Shown: positions 8,621 through 16,890 of the stretch, piece by piece | Layout: each line of letters begins with the position of its first letter | How positions within the stretch are numbered: position 1 is the first letter of the stretch | Assembly (NCBI GenBank): GCA_021836225.1 | Contig: JAKBJA010000010.1 | Coordinates: forward strand, 1-21,372 | Reading direction: 5' to 3' | Source of the DNA: Pseudomonadota bacterium | Lineage (GTDB): Bacteria; Pseudomonadota; Gammaproteobacteria; Burkholderiales; Thiobacillaceae | DNA: 21,372 nucleotides | Notes under the pieces: generated by a model | The model's database searches: none | The model's input: only the letters and a program-made list of their open reading frames with translations | Told to the model about the DNA's origin: nothing | Translations under genes and position numbers: made by a program

Positions 8621-11600
8621 TCAGGCTCCCGGTTTGGGTTCGTCGGCATGGCCCTGCACCCGCGAGGGGTACGCCGCCAGACCTTTATGCCCTTCAGGGT
8701 GCTCGCCCTCCGGGCGATCTTGGCGCAGCGCCATGTCCTGATAGGCTTTGAAGCGCCGCTCGGCGTCCAGCTGTGCCAGCTCGAGGAAACGCTGTGCGGC
8801 GTCGGGGTGGCTGCGCGCGAGCATGGCGAAGCGGGTTTCCGATTCCATGAAGGCCTTGATCGGCTGGGTCGGCGCGGCGGAATCGAGCTTGAAGGGATTG
8901 CCGCCCGCCCCGGCCAGCCGCGGGTCGAAGCGGAACAGCGGCCAGTGCCCGCTCTTCACCGCCAGCTCCTGCTGGCGCTGGTTGTAGAGCATGTCGTAGC
9001 CGTGGGCAATGCACGGGCTGTAGGCGACGATGAGCGAGGGACCGTTGTAGGCTTCGGCCTCGTGGAACACGCGCAGGGTCTGCACGTCCTTGGCCCCGTA
9101 GGCTGTTGTCGCCACATAGACATGGCCGTAGTCGCTCGCCAGCTTGGCGAGATCCTTCTTCGCGGTGGGCTTGCCGCCGGCGGAGAACTTGGCGACCGCG
9201 CCGAGCGGCGTGGCCTTGGAGGTCTGGCCGCCGGTGTTGGAATAGACCTCTGTGTCGAGCACCAGGATGTTGACGTCGTAGGGCAGCGCCAGCACGTGGT
9301 CGAGACCGCCGTAGCCGATGTCGTAGGCCCAGCCGTCGCCGCCGATGATCCACACCGAGCGGCGGATCAGCCATTCGGCGACGCTGGCGAGTTCTTTCGC
9401 GCGCGGGTGCCTGGACGCCGCCAGTTTCTCGAGCAGCAGCGAGACGCGGCCGCGTTGCGCGACGATGCCGGCCTCCTCGCGCTGCTCGGCGTTGACCAGC
9501 GCGTCGGCGAGGTCGCCGCCGATTTCATCGGCCAGTTCCTTCGCCAGCTGCTGTGCGTAGGCCATCAACTGATCGGCGGCGAGCCGCATGCCGAGGCCGA
9601 ATTCGGCGTTGTCCTCGAACAGCGAGTTGCTCCACGCCGGGCCGCGTCCGGCACCGTTCACGGTGTAGGGCGTGCTCGGCAGATTGCCGCCGTAGATCGA
9701 CGAGCAGCCGGTGGCATTGGCGATCAGCATGCGGTCGCCGAACAGCTGGGTGGCAAGGCGGATGTAGGGCGTCTCACCACAGCCGGCGCAGGCGCCGGAA
9801 AACTCGAACAGCGGGTCGAGCAGCATGGCGCTCGGGATGGTGCCGTGCTTGATCACGCTACGGTCGTATTCGGGCAGACGCAGGAAGAAGGCGAGGTTGT
9901 CGCGCTCCTGATCGCGCAGCGGGCCGACCGGCGCCATGTTCACTGCGCGCCGGCTGACGTTGGACTTGTCGTGGATCGGGCAGGCCTCGACGCAGTCGCC
10001 GCAACCGGTGCAGTCTTCCGGCGCCACCTGGTAGCTGATATGGGTGCCCGCGGGGAAGTCTTTGCTCTTCACCGGCACGTGCTTGAAAGTCGGCGGCGCA
10101 TCCTTCGCCGCCTCGGCAACGAAGACGCGCGAGCGGATCGCGGTGTGCGGGCAGACGAACACGCACTTGCCGCACTGGGTGCAGAGGTCGGCCTCCCACA
10201 CCGGGATTTCCAGCGCGATGTTGCGCTTTTCGTATTGCGCCGTGCCGAGCGGATAGGTGCCGTCAGCGGGCAGCATCGACACCGGCAGGCTGTCACCATG
10301 GCCCTGGTAGATCGGCAGCGTGAGCGCGCGCACGAAGTCGGGAATCGCCGTCTCGACAGCATGGCTGCGCCCGGGTGCCTGTGCGACTTCACCCAGCGCC
10401 GGAATGGCGACCTGATGCAGGTCCGCCAGCGTGGCATCTATCGCGCGGTAATTCAGCTCGACCAGCCGCTTGCTCTTGCGGCCGTAGGTCTTGTCGACCG
10501 CCTGCTTGATCGCAGCGATCGCGTCGTCCTTAGGCAGGATGCCGGAGATGGCAAAGAAGCAGGTCTGCATGATGGTGTTGATGCGCCGGCCCATGCCGGC
10601 CTCGGCGGCGACGGCGTAGGCATCGATCACCCATAGTTGCAGGCGCTTTTCGACGATCTGAGTGCGCAGTTTTTGCGGCAGCGTGTCCCACACGTCGTCT
10701 GGCTTTGCCAGGGTGTTGAGCAGGAACACGCCGTCGGGTGCGGCGTGTTCCAGCAGTTCGTAGCGGTCGACGAACATCGGCTGGTGACAGGCGACGAAGC
10801 CTGCCATGCCGCGCTCGACCAGATAGGTCGAGCGGATAGTCGCCGGTCCGAAGCGCAGGTGCGACACCGTCACCGCGCCCGACTTCTTGGAGTCGTAGAC
10901 GAAGTAGCCCTGCGCCTGCAGGTCGGTGGTCTCGCCGAGGATCTTGATCGAATTCTTGTTGGCCGATACCGTGCCGTCGGCGCCGAGACCCCAGAACACC
11001 GCGTGCCGCAGTTTCCGCGACGCGTCGGTGCGGAAACCGGCATCCCACGGCAGCGAAAGATGGGTGAGGTCGTCGTGAATGCCGACGGTGAACTGCCTCT
11101 TCGGTGCGGTGGCGGCCAGCTCGTCGAACACCGCCTTGACCATGCCGGGGTTGAACTCCTTGCTCGCCAGGCCATAGCGGCCGCCGATCACGCGTGGCAT
11201 GGCACGTCCATCTGCCGCAGCCTGCGCCAGCGTGGACACCACGTCCTTGTACAGGGGCTCGCCGTTGGCACCGGGCTCCTTGCAGCGGTCGAGCACGGCA
11301 ATGGAGCGTGCCGTTGGCGGCAGCGCATCGAGCAGCGCGCCCGGCGCAAAAGGACGATACAGCCGCACCTTCAGCACCCCGACTTTCTCGCCGCGCGCGA
11401 CGAGATGCTCGACCGTCTCGTGCACCGTCTCGGCGCCGGAGCCCATGAGCACGATCACCCGCTCGGCATCGTCCGCGCCGACATAGTCGAACAGCCGGTA
11501 ATGCCGCCCGGTAAGTTCGCCGAAACGGTCCATCGCATCCTGCACGACCTGCGGGAACGCATCATAGAAGGGATTGGCGCGCTCGCGCGACTGGAAGAAC

Positions 11601-12325
11601 ACATCCGGATTCTGCGAAGTGCCGCGTAGCACCGGATGTTCCGGCGACAGCGCACGTGTGCGATGCGCGGCGATGAGCTCGGCGTCAAGCATGGCTCGCA
11701 CGGTGTCGGCGTCCAGCGGGGCGATCTTCGCCACCTCGTGCGAGGTGCGGAAGCCGTCGAAGAAGTGAATCACCGGAATGCGCCCGGCGAGCGTGGCTGC
11801 CTGCGCGATGACTGCGAAATCCTGCGCTTCCTGCGGCGAGTTGGCGGCGAGCATGGCGCAGCCGGTGGCGCGACAGGCCATGACGTCGGACTGGTCGCCG
11901 AAGATCGACAGCGCGTGCGTCGCCAGCGTGCGTGCCGCGACGTGCAGCACGAAGGGGGTCAGCTCGCCGGCAATCTTGTAGAGGTTGGGGATCATCAGCA
12001 GCAGGCCCTGGCTGGCGGTGAAGCTGGTCGCCAGCGCGCCCGCGGTGAGCGCGCCGTGCAGCGCGCCGGCGGCGCCGCCTTCCGACTGCATCTCGATGAT
12101 GGCCGGCACCGCGCCCCACAGATTGGCCCTGCCCTGCGACACCCATTCGTCGGCCCATTCGCCCATGGCGGATGCCGGCGTGATGGGATAGATCGCGATC
12201 ACCTCGTTGGCGAGGTAGGCCATGCGGGCGACGGCCTCGTTGCCGTCGATGGTGAGCGTGGTTCTTGACGCTTCAGCGTCTTTAGAACCACGGCCTACCT
12301 CTTGCGGGTGGAGCGTGGTGGACAT
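8621..12325 (-). CDS. nifJ: Pyruvate:ferredoxin (flavodoxin) oxidoreductase
   Basis: This 1234-residue single-chain enzyme converts pyruvate and CoA to acetyl-CoA and CO2, reducing ferredoxin or flavodoxin. The full domain set is present: the pyrimidine-binding domain (VIAIYPITPASAMGEWAD, IIEMQSEGGAAGALHGAL, SFTASQGLLLMIPN), the CoA/transketolase C-like region, the gamma-type domain (AVFWGLGADGTVSANKNSIK), and two 4Fe-4S motifs, CTQCGKCVFVCP (C715-C725) and CTGCGDCVEACP (C772-C782). The TPP domain follows, with CAGCGETPY, GDGWAYDIGYGGLDH and EVYSNTGGQTSKATPLG. The proximal cluster cysteines are present. I start at the ATG at 12325; an in-frame TTG at 12340 would add five residues. The N-terminus carries a 19-codon insertion, described separately. 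The enzyme acts in anaerobic or microaerobic carbon metabolism; there is no nif cluster around it, so the name should not be taken to mean nitrogen fixation. Confidence 0.96.
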   Translation of the reverse strand: MSTTLHPQEVGRGSKDAEASRTTLTIDGNEAVARMAYLANEVIAIYPITPASAMGEWADEWVSQGRANLWGAVPAIIEMQSEGGAAGALHGALTAGALATSFTASQGLLLMIPNLYKIAGELTPFVLHVAARTLATHALSIFGDQSDVMACRATGCAMLAANSPQEAQDFAVIAQAATLAGRIPVIHFFDGFRTSHEVAKIAPLDADTVRAMLDAELIAAHRTRALSPEHPVLRGTSQNPDVFFQSRERANPFYDAFPQVVQDAMDRFGELTGRHYRLFDYVGADDAERVIVLMGSGAETVHETVEHLVARGEKVGVLKVRLYRPFAPGALLDALPPTARSIAVLDRCKEPGANGEPLYKDVVSTLAQAAADGRAMPRVIGGRYGLASKEFNPGMVKAVFDELAATAPKRQFTVGIHDDLTHLSLPWDAGFRTDASRKLRHAVFWGLGADGTVSANKNSIKILGETTDLQAQGYFVYDSKKSGAVTVSHLRFGPATIRSTYLVERGMAGFVACHQPMFVDRYELLEHAAPDGVFLLNTLAKPDDVWDTLPQKLRTQIVEKRLQLWVIDAYAVAAEAGMGRRINTIMQTCFFAISGILPKDDAIAAIKQAVDKTYGRKSKRLVELNYRAIDATLADLHQVAIPALGEVAQAPGRSHAVETAIPDFVRALTLPIYQGHGDSLPVSMLPADGTYPLGTAQYEKRNIALEIPVWEADLCTQCGKCVFVCPHTAIRSRVFVAEAAKDAPPTFKHVPVKSKDFPAGTHISYQVAPEDCTGCGDCVEACPIHDKSNVSRRAVNMAPVGPLRDQERDNLAFFLRLPEYDRSVIKHGTIPSAMLLDPLFEFSGACAGCGETPYIRLATQLFGDRMLIANATGCSSIYGGNLPSTPYTVNGAGRGPAWSNSLFEDNAEFGLGMRLAADQLMAYAQQLAKELADEIGGDLADALVNAEQREEAGIVAQRGRVSLLLEKLAASRHPRAKELASVAEWLIRRSVWIIGGDGWAYDIGYGGLDHVLALPYDVNILVLDTEVYSNTGGQTSKATPLGAVAKFSAGGKPTAKKDLAKLASDYGHVYVATTAYGAKDVQTLRVFHEAEAYNGPSLIVAYSPCIAHGYDMLYNQRQQELAVKSGHWPLFRFDPRLAGAGGNPFKLDSAAPTQPIKAFMESETRFAMLARSHPDAAQRFLELAQLDAERRFKAYQDMALRQDRPEGEHPEGHKGLAAYPSRVQGHADEPKPGA
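12254..12319 (-). repeat. 48-bp palindrome-containing insert flanked by 9-bp direct repeats, in frame inside nifJ
   Basis: On the nifJ strand, ACCACGCTC occurs at 12319-12311 and again at 12262-12254. Between them are 48 bases (12263-12310). A two-part inverted repeat spans 12257-12292: outer arms CGTGGTTCT/AGAACCACG (9 bp) and inner arms GACGCT/AGCGTC (6 bp, realistically GACGC with a TGAA loop). The outer right arm runs six bases into the inner direct repeat. The insert plus one repeat is 57 bases, or 19 codons, and keeps the reading frame. Without it the protein would begin MSTTLTIDGNEAVA, the normal NifJ N-terminus. The layout looks like a small REP/MITE-like element with a target-site duplication. 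No second copy was seen in this window. Confidence 0.7.
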
Positions 12326-12338
12326 GACTGACGTTTCC

Positions 12339-12372
12339 AAGACAAATCTGTCTTTTATTCTAGACGCGCGTC
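12339..12372 (-). promoter_or_regulatory. Possible nifJ promoter region with two palindromes
   Basis: Reading toward nifJ, a perfect 10-bp palindrome GACGCGCGTC (12363-12372) is directly followed by a -10-like TAGAAT (12362-12357). Next comes an inverted repeat AAGACA-N4-TGTCTT (12339-12354), 14 bases before the ATG. No convincing -35 box is seen. The palindromes could be operator half-sites or an mRNA 5' hairpin. This is a weak prediction. Confidence 0.25.
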
Positions 12373-12501
12373 GAAATTGAGCCAGTCCTCCCGGCAGAGA
12401 TCACACCCGAAGCTGCGGCACAAACGAGACGGACGCATCCTGTAAACTCAAGCCGTCCACCTGACTCGACTATATGCCGGCCTGACTGCCGGTGCTCAGC
12501 T

Positions 12502-14208
12502 ATGCCACACAGTGTCGACCTCATCACCACGATTGCCGCCGCGCTGGGACTGGCATTGATCTTCGGTTTCGCCGCCGTTCGCCTGAGGCTGCCCGCTTTG
12601 GTGGGATACCTGCTCGCCGGGATCGTGATCGGCCCCTTCACGCCGGGCTTCGTCGCGGATACGGCGCTGGCAGGGCAATTGGCCGAAATCGGCGTAATGC
12701 TTCTGATGTTCGGCGTGGGGCTGCATTTCTCGCTCGACGATCTGTTGTCGGTGAAGAAAATCGCACTGCCCGGCGCCGTGGTGCAGATCGCAGTGGCCAC
12801 TGCGATGGGCCTGGGCCTGGCCCACTGGTGGGACTGGAACCTGATGGCCGGTATCGTGTTCGGGCTGTCGCTGTCGGTGGCGAGCACGGTGGTGCTGCTG
12901 AAGGCGCTGGAAAGCCGCGGCGTGCTGGCCACGCCGAACGGCCGCATCGCGGTGGGCTGGCTGGTGGTGGAAGACCTGGTGATGGTGCTGGTGCTGGTGT
13001 TGCTGCCGCCGCTGGCAGGGATGTTTGGCGACAGCACGGCAACGCAGCCCGAGGGCAATCTGCTGGCCACGCTGGCGATCACGCTCGGCGAGGTGGCACT
13101 TTTCATCGGGCTGATGCTGGTGGTGGGACGGCGCTTTTTTCCCTGGCTGCTGTGGCAGGTGGCGCGCACCGGCTCGCGCGAGCTGTTTACGCTGTGCGTG
13201 GTGGCGGCGGCGCTGGGTATCGCCTATGGATCCGCGGCCCTGTTCGGCGTGTCGTTCGCGCTGGGCGCATTCTTCGCCGGCATGGTGCTGCGCGAGTCTG
13301 CGCTGAGCTACCGCGCTGCCGAAGAGTCGCTGCCGCTGCGCGATGCTTTCGCGGTGCTGTTCTTCGTCGCGGTGGGCATGCTGTTCGACCCGCGCGTGTT
13401 GATGGATCAACCGCTGCAGGTGCTGGCGGTGGTTGCCGTCATCGTGTTCGGCAAATCGCTGGCGGCGTTTCTGCTCGTGCTGGCGTTCCGTTATCCGCTC
13501 AATACCGCACTGACGGTATCGGCCAGCCTCGCGCAGATCGGTGAATTCTCGTTCATCCTGGCCGGGCTCGGGGTGGCGCTCGGCGTGCTGCCGGCGGAAG
13601 GGCAAAGCCTGATTCTGGCGGGCGCACTGATTTCGATCGCGCTCAACCCGCTGGTGTTCCAGTTGGTGGAACCAGCACAGGATTGGATCCGTTCACGCTC
13701 GCGCCGCGCACGCGAACTGGAACACCGCGACGACCCGCTGGCCGAACTGCCCGCCGACGTGGCCTCACACTCCCTGAGCAGCCACGTGGTGCTGGTGGGG
13801 TTCGGCCGTGTCGGGCAGCGCATTGCCGAGGCGCTCGATGAACGCGGACTGCCCTATGTGGTCGCGGAGCAGCAGCGCGAAGCCGTCGAGAAACTGCGCA
13901 GACGCGGCATCCACGCGGTCGTCGGTGATGCGTTCGAACCGGCGGTGCTGATCCAGGCGCATGTCGCCCGCGCGCAGATGCTGGTGATTGCCACGCCTGA
14001 CGTCTTCAAGGCGCGCAAGATGATCGAGATCGCACGCACCCTCAACCCGCGCATCCACGTCGTCGTGCGCAGCCACAGCGAGGACGAGGCCGCGCTGCTG
14101 CGTCGCGACCAGACGGTCGAAGTACTGGTGGGGGAACGGGAACTGGCGAACAGCATGGTGCGCCATGTAAGCGAACACGCCGATGCGAACGCGACGGCGC
14201 AGATTTAA
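12502..14208 (+). CDS. ybaL: CPA2-family K+(Na+)/H+ antiporter with a TrkA-N domain, YbaL/KefB-like
   Basis: The 568-residue product is an inner-membrane monovalent cation:proton antiporter. The N-terminal 390 residues or so are hydrophobic, with about 11-12 membrane spans. They include LPALVGYLLAGIVIGPFTPGF, EIGVMLLMFGVGLHFS and FGVSFALGAFFAGMVLRES, all typical of the KefB/KefC/YbaL group. After a charged linker (about 395-425) comes a cytosolic TrkA-N/RCK domain starting at about residue 428: VVLVGFGRVGQRIAEALDE, with the GxGxxG nucleotide-binding loop, then a long conserved stretch ending in ELANSMVRHV. The length and the lack of a second RCK_C domain fit E. coli YbaL (558 residues) better than KefC. 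The start follows the first membrane segment; there is no clear Shine-Dalgarno sequence. It is transcribed divergently from nifJ across a 176-base gap. Confidence 0.9.
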   Translation: MPHSVDLITTIAAALGLALIFGFAAVRLRLPALVGYLLAGIVIGPFTPGFVADTALAGQLAEIGVMLLMFGVGLHFSLDDLLSVKKIALPGAVVQIAVATAMGLGLAHWWDWNLMAGIVFGLSLSVASTVVLLKALESRGVLATPNGRIAVGWLVVEDLVMVLVLVLLPPLAGMFGDSTATQPEGNLLATLAITLGEVALFIGLMLVVGRRFFPWLLWQVARTGSRELFTLCVVAAALGIAYGSAALFGVSFALGAFFAGMVLRESALSYRAAEESLPLRDAFAVLFFVAVGMLFDPRVLMDQPLQVLAVVAVIVFGKSLAAFLLVLAFRYPLNTALTVSASLAQIGEFSFILAGLGVALGVLPAEGQSLILAGALISIALNPLVFQLVEPAQDWIRSRSRRARELEHRDDPLAELPADVASHSLSSHVVLVGFGRVGQRIAEALDERGLPYVVAEQQREAVEKLRRRGIHAVVGDAFEPAVLIQAHVARAQMLVIATPDVFKARKMIEIARTLNPRIHVVVRSHSEDEAALLRRDQTVEVLVGERELANSMVRHVSEHADANATAQI

Positions 14209-14264
14209 GCGTTCAGTTTTTGAACTGCAGGCTGCGGGAATTCGAAACGCACGGGGCCGCTTGT

Positions 14265-15086
14265 TCATGAGCGACGACGCGGAGCATGCTGGCTGCACAG
14301 GCGTGCCAGTTCCCCAAAGCACTGGGTTTTCAGGACATCGCGCCGCTGCATCCGTTTTGGCAGCCAGCGCAAGACACGCAGCCAGGCGGTGCGGCGCAGC
14401 GCAGTGTAGACGCCATCGCGCACGGCCGGCTCTTCGTGCGCCAGCACGTCGCGGATGGCGGCGCACAGCAACGGCAAACGATCTTCGAAATAAATCGCAG
14501 TGGAAAACAGATACGGCAGCCAGTCACGGACCTGTGCTTGCGCCAGCGTCATGGCACTGATCGGGTCGTCCTCGAAGTCGATCGCACCAAGCCCCTCTTC
14601 GGGCGACCACACCAGGTTTCGCGCGAAAGCCTGACTCAGATATTGGCCGGCCCGATGCGCCTGCCGGATGTAGTCGGTGCCCTGTTGCCAGTGTTCCAGT
14701 CGCGCATCGGGATCGGCCCGGCGGATCAGCATTTCGAGCGTGGTGTGGCCGAGGTCGGAAATCAGCAGCCAGTGATCGTCTTGTTCCAGCAACTGCGGGA
14801 CGTGCAGGCCGGCAGCGGCAAGCGCGGCCAGACGCCCGGCTTCGTTGCGTATGCCGGCGGCGCCACCATGCGGGCGCACCGGCTGCATCGCGGAATGCTG
14901 CAGCATTCTGGCCATGCCGGCCAGCAGTTGATAGCGCCATGCGGGCGGCTGCGGCACACTCAGCTTGAGCCAGGCGGCTTGCCCTTGCCACCGCACCGGC
15001 TGGATATGCTGTCCGGTCTGCCGCATCAAGGCCACCTGTGCGTCGATGCCGGCGCGGCTGCCCAAATCCGGGCGCACAGTCAGCAT
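14265..15086 (-). CDS. Protein-kinase-like / phosphotransferase-like protein at the end of the dsr-cysG block
   Basis: I cannot name this 273-residue protein, but it shows the layout of an atypical kinase (LPS-kinase or aminoglycoside-phosphotransferase type). A candidate ATP-binding Lys is K41 (AAWLKLSV), and the matching helix-C Glu is E82 (RNEAGRLAAL). A hinge-like strand follows at HWLLISDLG (105-113). The catalytic-loop region is HRAGQYLSQAFARN (144-157), with Mg-binding N157, and the DFG-equivalent is DFE (170-172) in AIDFEDDPISAM. The usual catalytic Asp, five residues before the Asn, is Q152 here. There is no signal peptide. The ATG at 15086 lies 7 bases after the cysG stop, which points to cotranscription. 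Its position near the end of the dsr operon recalls dsrS of Allochromatium, but I cannot confirm homology. It is convergent with ybaL. Confidence 0.7.
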   Translation of the reverse strand: MLTVRPDLGSRAGIDAQVALMRQTGQHIQPVRWQGQAAWLKLSVPQPPAWRYQLLAGMARMLQHSAMQPVRPHGGAAGIRNEAGRLAALAAAGLHVPQLLEQDDHWLLISDLGHTTLEMLIRRADPDARLEHWQQGTDYIRQAHRAGQYLSQAFARNLVWSPEEGLGAIDFEDDPISAMTLAQAQVRDWLPYLFSTAIYFEDRLPLLCAAIRDVLAHEEPAVRDGVYTALRRTAWLRVLRWLPKRMQRRDVLKTQCFGELARLCSQHAPRRRS

Positions 15087-15093
15087 CCCGCTG

Positions 15094-16533
15094 TCAGCGC
15101 AGGTGATCCGGCGCTTCGAGCGGGGTGCGATGCGCCTGCTCGCTGTGCAGTTCGGGCTGATACCAGCCCAGCTTTTCGCGTAGCTTGACGACGTTGCCAA
15201 CGATGATGAGCGTGGGCGCCTTGAGCCCGGCCTCTTCGGCCAGCGCCGGCAGCGTGGTGAGGTCGCCGGTGATGACACGCTGCGTGGGCAGCGTGCCGTG
15301 CTGGATGATGGCGGCGGGCGTGTCGGCGGTGAGGCCGTGCTTGATCAGCGCCTCGCACAGCAGCGGCAGGCCTTTCAGTCCCATGTAGATGACGATGGTC
15401 TGGTCTTTGCGTGCGATGCCTTCCCAGTTCATGTTGAAGGTGTTTTCCTTCAGATGCCCGGTGACGAAGGCGACCGACTGCGCGTAGTCGCGGTGGGTGA
15501 GCGGAATCCCCGCATAGGACGCCACGCCGGCGGCAGCGGTGATGCCGGGCACCACCTGGAACGGCACGCCATGCTCGACCAGGGTCTCGATCTCTTCGCC
15601 GCCGCGGCCGAAGATGAAGGGATCGCCGCCCTTCAGGCGCAGCGTGCGCTTGCCTTCCTTGGCCAGACGCACCAGCATCAGGTTGATCTCCTCCTGCGGC
15701 ACCGCGTGGTCGTCGCGCTCCTTGCCGACGTAGATGCGCTCGGCGTCGCGCCGGCACATGTCGAGGATGGGCTGCGAGACGAGGCGGTCGTAGACGATGA
15801 CGTCGGCCTGCTGCATCAGGCGCAGTGCACGGAAGGTCAGCAGGTCGGGATTGCCTGGCCCCGCGCCGACCAGATAGACCTCGCCGCGGCTGGTGTCGTG
15901 TTCGGCACCCACGCGAATCATCTCCTCAAGCTGCTTCTCGGCCTCGACATCGCGGCCGGAAAACACCATCTCTGCGACCGGCGAGAGGAATACCTTTTCC
16001 CAGAAGGCGCGGCGCTGTTCTGGCTTGATCGCCTCGCGCACGCGGCCCTTGTAGCGCGACGCCAGCGCGGAGAGGCGGCCGTAGGCGGCGGGAATCATGG
16101 TCTCAAGGCGCGCACGCAGCATGCGCGCCAGCACCGGGGATTCGCCGCCGCTGGAGACCGCCACCATGATCGGCGAGCGATCGATGATCGACGGCAGGAT
16201 GAAACTGCACAGATCGGGCTTGTCGGCCACATTCACCGGGATGTGGCGCGCGCGCGCCGCATCGGCGACGGCCTTGGCGGCTGCCGCATCGTCCTCGACC
16301 ACAATCACTGCGTCCTTGCCATCGAGCAGCTCGGGCGTGAACGCATCCGCGATGCGTTTCAGGTGATCAGCGTGCGGCAGGCGCTCAAAGCCCTCGTGCA
16401 TGGCGGGCGCGACAACATCGACGTATGCACCGGCACGCAGCAGCAATTCGGCCTTGCGCGCGGCGGTTTCGGAACCCCCCACCACCAGGCAGTGGCGGTC
16501 GCGCAGGTCGAGGAAAATGGGCAGGTAATTCAT
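15094..16533 (-). CDS. cysG: Siroheme synthase (trifunctional CysG)
   Basis: The 479-residue enzyme makes siroheme from uroporphyrinogen III by methylation, dehydrogenation and iron insertion. The N-terminal CysG_N/Met8-like domain begins NYLPIFLDLRDRHCLVVGGS, with an NAD-binding loop. It includes NVADKPDLCSF, whose Asp matches the catalytic Asp of CysG, and SIIDRSPIMVAVSSGGESPVLA. A dimerisation helix region follows. The C-terminal SUMT methyltransferase (from about residue 217) has VYLVGAGPGNPDLLTFRALR, VIVYDRLVSQPILD, LRLKGGDPFIFGRGGEE and VVPGITAAAGVASYAGIPLTHR. It starts 5 bases after dsrR and ends 7 bases before the kinase-like gene, so it belongs to the dsr transcription unit. There it would supply the tetrapyrrole for DsrAB, with DsrN probably modifying it further. 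Confidence 0.96.
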   Translation of the reverse strand: MNYLPIFLDLRDRHCLVVGGSETAARKAELLLRAGAYVDVVAPAMHEGFERLPHADHLKRIADAFTPELLDGKDAVIVVEDDAAAAKAVADAARARHIPVNVADKPDLCSFILPSIIDRSPIMVAVSSGGESPVLARMLRARLETMIPAAYGRLSALASRYKGRVREAIKPEQRRAFWEKVFLSPVAEMVFSGRDVEAEKQLEEMIRVGAEHDTSRGEVYLVGAGPGNPDLLTFRALRLMQQADVIVYDRLVSQPILDMCRRDAERIYVGKERDDHAVPQEEINLMLVRLAKEGKRTLRLKGGDPFIFGRGGEEIETLVEHGVPFQVVPGITAAAGVASYAGIPLTHRDYAQSVAFVTGHLKENTFNMNWEGIARKDQTIVIYMGLKGLPLLCEALIKHGLTADTPAAIIQHGTLPTQRVITGDLTTLPALAEEAGLKAPTLIIVGNVVKLREKLGWYQPELHSEQAHRTPLEAPDHLR

Positions 16534-16538
16534 GAGAT

Positions 16539-16871
16539 TTACTCGGTAGGTGCGGCTTCGTCGCCAGGCTCGGTATCGGCGCCGGCAGAATACGGCGGGA
16601 TGAAAATGAAACGCATGTCGCCAGGACTCATTTCAACGAAGTCGAGTGTCACACCCTGCAGATAGGGCGTGCTGGAGGCCGCGATCAAAATCTCAATGCC
16701 GTTGACGACGAGATGCTCATCAGCCTCGCGCTCGATGTCGAAGCCCATGCCGTAGTTCACGCTGCCGTCGTCTTCCTGATAGGCGGCGACGCGCAGGATC
16801 ATGTCGAACACGTCAGGGTTGTTGTTGGCGGTGCGAATCTGCGCGGCGGCGGCATCGGTGATCTTGATCAT
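16539..16871 (-). CDS. dsrR: DsrR, cysteine-free A-type-carrier-like protein
   Basis: This 110-residue protein has the IscA/HesB/SufA fold pattern: MIKITDAAAAQIR at the start, then LRVAAYQEDDGSVNYGMGFD and the strand-rich VNGIEILIAASSTPYLQGVTLDFVE. It contains no cysteine at all, so none of the three Fe-S-binding Cys of true A-type carriers remain; the C-terminal CGCG site is replaced by FIFIPPYS. This is the known character of DsrR from Allochromatium, which is needed for efficient sulfur-globule oxidation and is thought to act on dsr expression after transcription. A Shine-Dalgarno AAGGA lies seven bases before the ATG. The gene is 19 bases after dsrN and 5 bases before cysG. Confidence 0.9.
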   Translation of the reverse strand: MIKITDAAAAQIRTANNNPDVFDMILRVAAYQEDDGSVNYGMGFDIEREADEHLVVNGIEILIAASSTPYLQGVTLDFVEMSPGDMRFIFIPPYSAGADTEPGDEAAPTE

Positions 16872-16890
16872 GGGCGTGTCCTTGCGATGG

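Noticed and set aside
8603..10636. Long plus-strand open frame (over 670 codons) opposite nifJ
   Set aside because: It mirrors the high-GC codon pattern of nifJ, has low-complexity His/Arg/Gly composition and matches no family. The minus strand encodes an unmistakable enzyme.
8621..12325. nifJ as evidence of a nitrogen-fixation island
   Set aside because: No other nif gene is nearby, and NifJ-type enzymes are widespread in non-fixing bacteria.
14209..14264. CAGTT-TTTG-AACTG (14214-14227) as a terminator between ybaL and the convergent kinase-like gene
   Set aside because: The stem is only 5 bp and AT-rich, and the T-run lies in the loop rather than after the stem.
15298..16665. Plus-strand open frame opposite cysG and dsrR
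   Set aside because: Antisense shadow of well-conserved genes; no domain signal.
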